A DNA stretch of 64,000 bases from Fuerstiella sp. (GTDB lineage Bacteria > Planctomycetota > Planctomycetia > Planctomycetales > Planctomycetaceae). Position 1 is the first letter of the stretch, and each line of letters opens with the position of its first letter. The position numbers were made by a program, and so were the translations under genes. The DNA is taken from contig JAKVAZ010000010.1 in the NCBI GenBank assembly GCA_022447225.1, positions 1-64,000 of the forward strand, in the 5' to 3' direction. Shown piece after piece: positions 63,459 to 64,000 of the stretch. The notes under the pieces are model-generated. The model did no database searches. It saw only the letters and a list, made by a program, of their open reading frames with translations, and was not told where the DNA came from.

Positions 63459-64000
63459 ATGCTGTTACCCAAAAACGTCGAGAAGTTTCCTGGCAGGTGC
63501 GCTCTTCGCATTGCCATTCCCGTACTCGTGCTGCTCGGTGGCAGACTGGTTGCTGACGACTCCGAGGATCAATTAGCGGCCTACGATGCGAGCATTGTGC
63601 AGAGCGATCGGGAGCACTGGGCCTATGTGCCGGTTCGGCAGCCGCAAGTGCCTGCTGTGGAAGATACCGACTGGATCCGAACACCGATTGACAATTTCGT
63701 ACTGGTGAAACTGGAACAGCAGGGGTGGCGACCGGCTCCGACGGCCAGACCACATGATCTGTTGAGAAGATTGTATCTCGATCTGACTGGACTGCCGCCG
63801 ACGATTGACCGTCAGGATCGGTTTCTCGAAGAGCCAACCGCTGAGCATTTTGATGAGCAGGTGGACCAGCTCTTACGACAAACAGGATACGGTGAACGCT
63901 GGGCGCGGCACTGGCTGGATCTTGTACGATACGCCGAATCGAATGGCTACGAACGTGATGCCGAAAAACGACACGTATGGCGATATCGAGACTATGTCAT
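63459..64000 (+). CDS. DUF1549/PSD1-type exported protein, N-terminal part
   Basis: The first 180 codons of an ORF that runs off the right edge. The ATG at 63459 begins a signal-like stretch (LRIAIPVLVLLGGRLVA). It continues with HWAYVPVRQPQVP and WIRTPIDNFVLVKLEQQGWRPAP. The family hallmark follows: LLRRLYLDLTGLPPT, then EQVDQLLRQTGYGERWARHWLDLVRYAESNGYE. Proteins with DUF1549 and DUF1553 domains are a planctomycete speciality and often carry a cytochrome-c-like domain at the N-terminus. That heme domain is missing here, as no CxxCH is seen. The function is unknown. Only the left part can be described. Confidence 0.9.
   Translation, partial: MLLPKNVEKFPGRCALRIAIPVLVLLGGRLVADDSEDQLAAYDASIVQSDREHWAYVPVRQPQVPAVEDTDWIRTPIDNFVLVKLEQQGWRPAPTARPHDLLRRLYLDLTGLPPTIDRQDRFLEEPTAEHFDEQVDQLLRQTGYGERWARHWLDLVRYAESNGYERDAEKRHVWRYRDYV

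Overview
The window looks like a chromosomal segment of a planctomycete (Planctomycetota), probably a marine, polysaccharide-degrading member of the Planctomycetales. The reasons are a DUF1549/PSD1-type protein cut by the right edge, a DUF1573 protein, DUF4838-like and exo-rhamnogalacturonan-lyase-like secreted enzymes, a PmoA (DUF6807)-sialidase fusion, the remains of a planctomycete-type Hsp70, and frequent GTG/TTG starts with weak Shine-Dalgarno sites. Species cannot be named from the sequence alone.

Layout. 1-1.7 kb: a tyrosine recombinase (minus strand) beside an inverted repeat and a degenerate tRNA-Gly(CCC)-like remnant, which looks like the edge of an integrated element. 1.7-11.5 kb: a phosphonate-catabolism region. 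It holds an M19-type dipeptidase, a GNAT acetyltransferase, a divergent zinc alcohol dehydrogenase of the phosphonate-associated type, then phosphonoacetate hydrolase (phnA), phosphonoacetaldehyde dehydrogenase (phnY), 2-aminoethylphosphonate transaminase (phnW), a polytopic membrane protein and a creatininase-fold hydrolase in one rightward run. phnW, phnY and phnA together would take 2-aminoethylphosphonate to acetate, phosphate and alanine. 11.7-15.5 kb: a 1263-residue carbamoyltransferase-methyltransferase fusion. 16-19.2 kb: a secreted glycosidase-like protein and a small secreted protein, followed by tRNA-Arg(CCU).

20-28.7 kb: housekeeping and cofactor genes: a CobW-type GTPase, L-aspartate oxidase (nadB), an SDR oxidoreductase, a wrecked Hsp70 pseudogene, RNase P RNA (rnpB), an aspartate-dehydrogenase-like gene, an aminotransferase, and two small conserved-looking proteins. 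28.7-41 kb: leuS, a small membrane protein, a DUF1573 protein, a minus-strand set of two coiled-coil membrane proteins plus a previously easy-to-miss 37-residue membrane ORF, glgX, a leucine-rich-repeat protein, pyrD (class 1B) and a secreted propeller-like protein.

41-64 kb: a region rich in secreted carbohydrate-active and sugar-acid enzymes: a SelA-like PLP enzyme, a PmoA-sialidase fusion, a class C beta-lactamase-like hydrolase, a PYROXD2/CrtI-like flavoenzyme, a DUF4838 protein, a PcRGLX/YetA-like lyase, a Tat-exported GH43/32-like propeller, a DUF819 transporter-like protein, an outer-membrane porin, a mandelate-racemase/enolase-family dehydratase overlapping a D-2-hydroxyacid dehydrogenase, an amidohydrolase, and the start of a DUF1549 protein. 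I infer that these act together on exported or environmental polysaccharides and acidic sugars, but no pathway is proven by sequence alone.

No CRISPR array, insertion sequence with terminal repeats, or obvious biosynthetic cluster was seen. The least ordinary items are the carbamoyltransferase-methyltransferase fusion, the extended PhnWAY neighbourhood, the tRNA-Gly remnant next to the integrase, the Hsp70 ruin with two in-frame deletions, and the paired palindromes between nadB and the SDR gene.
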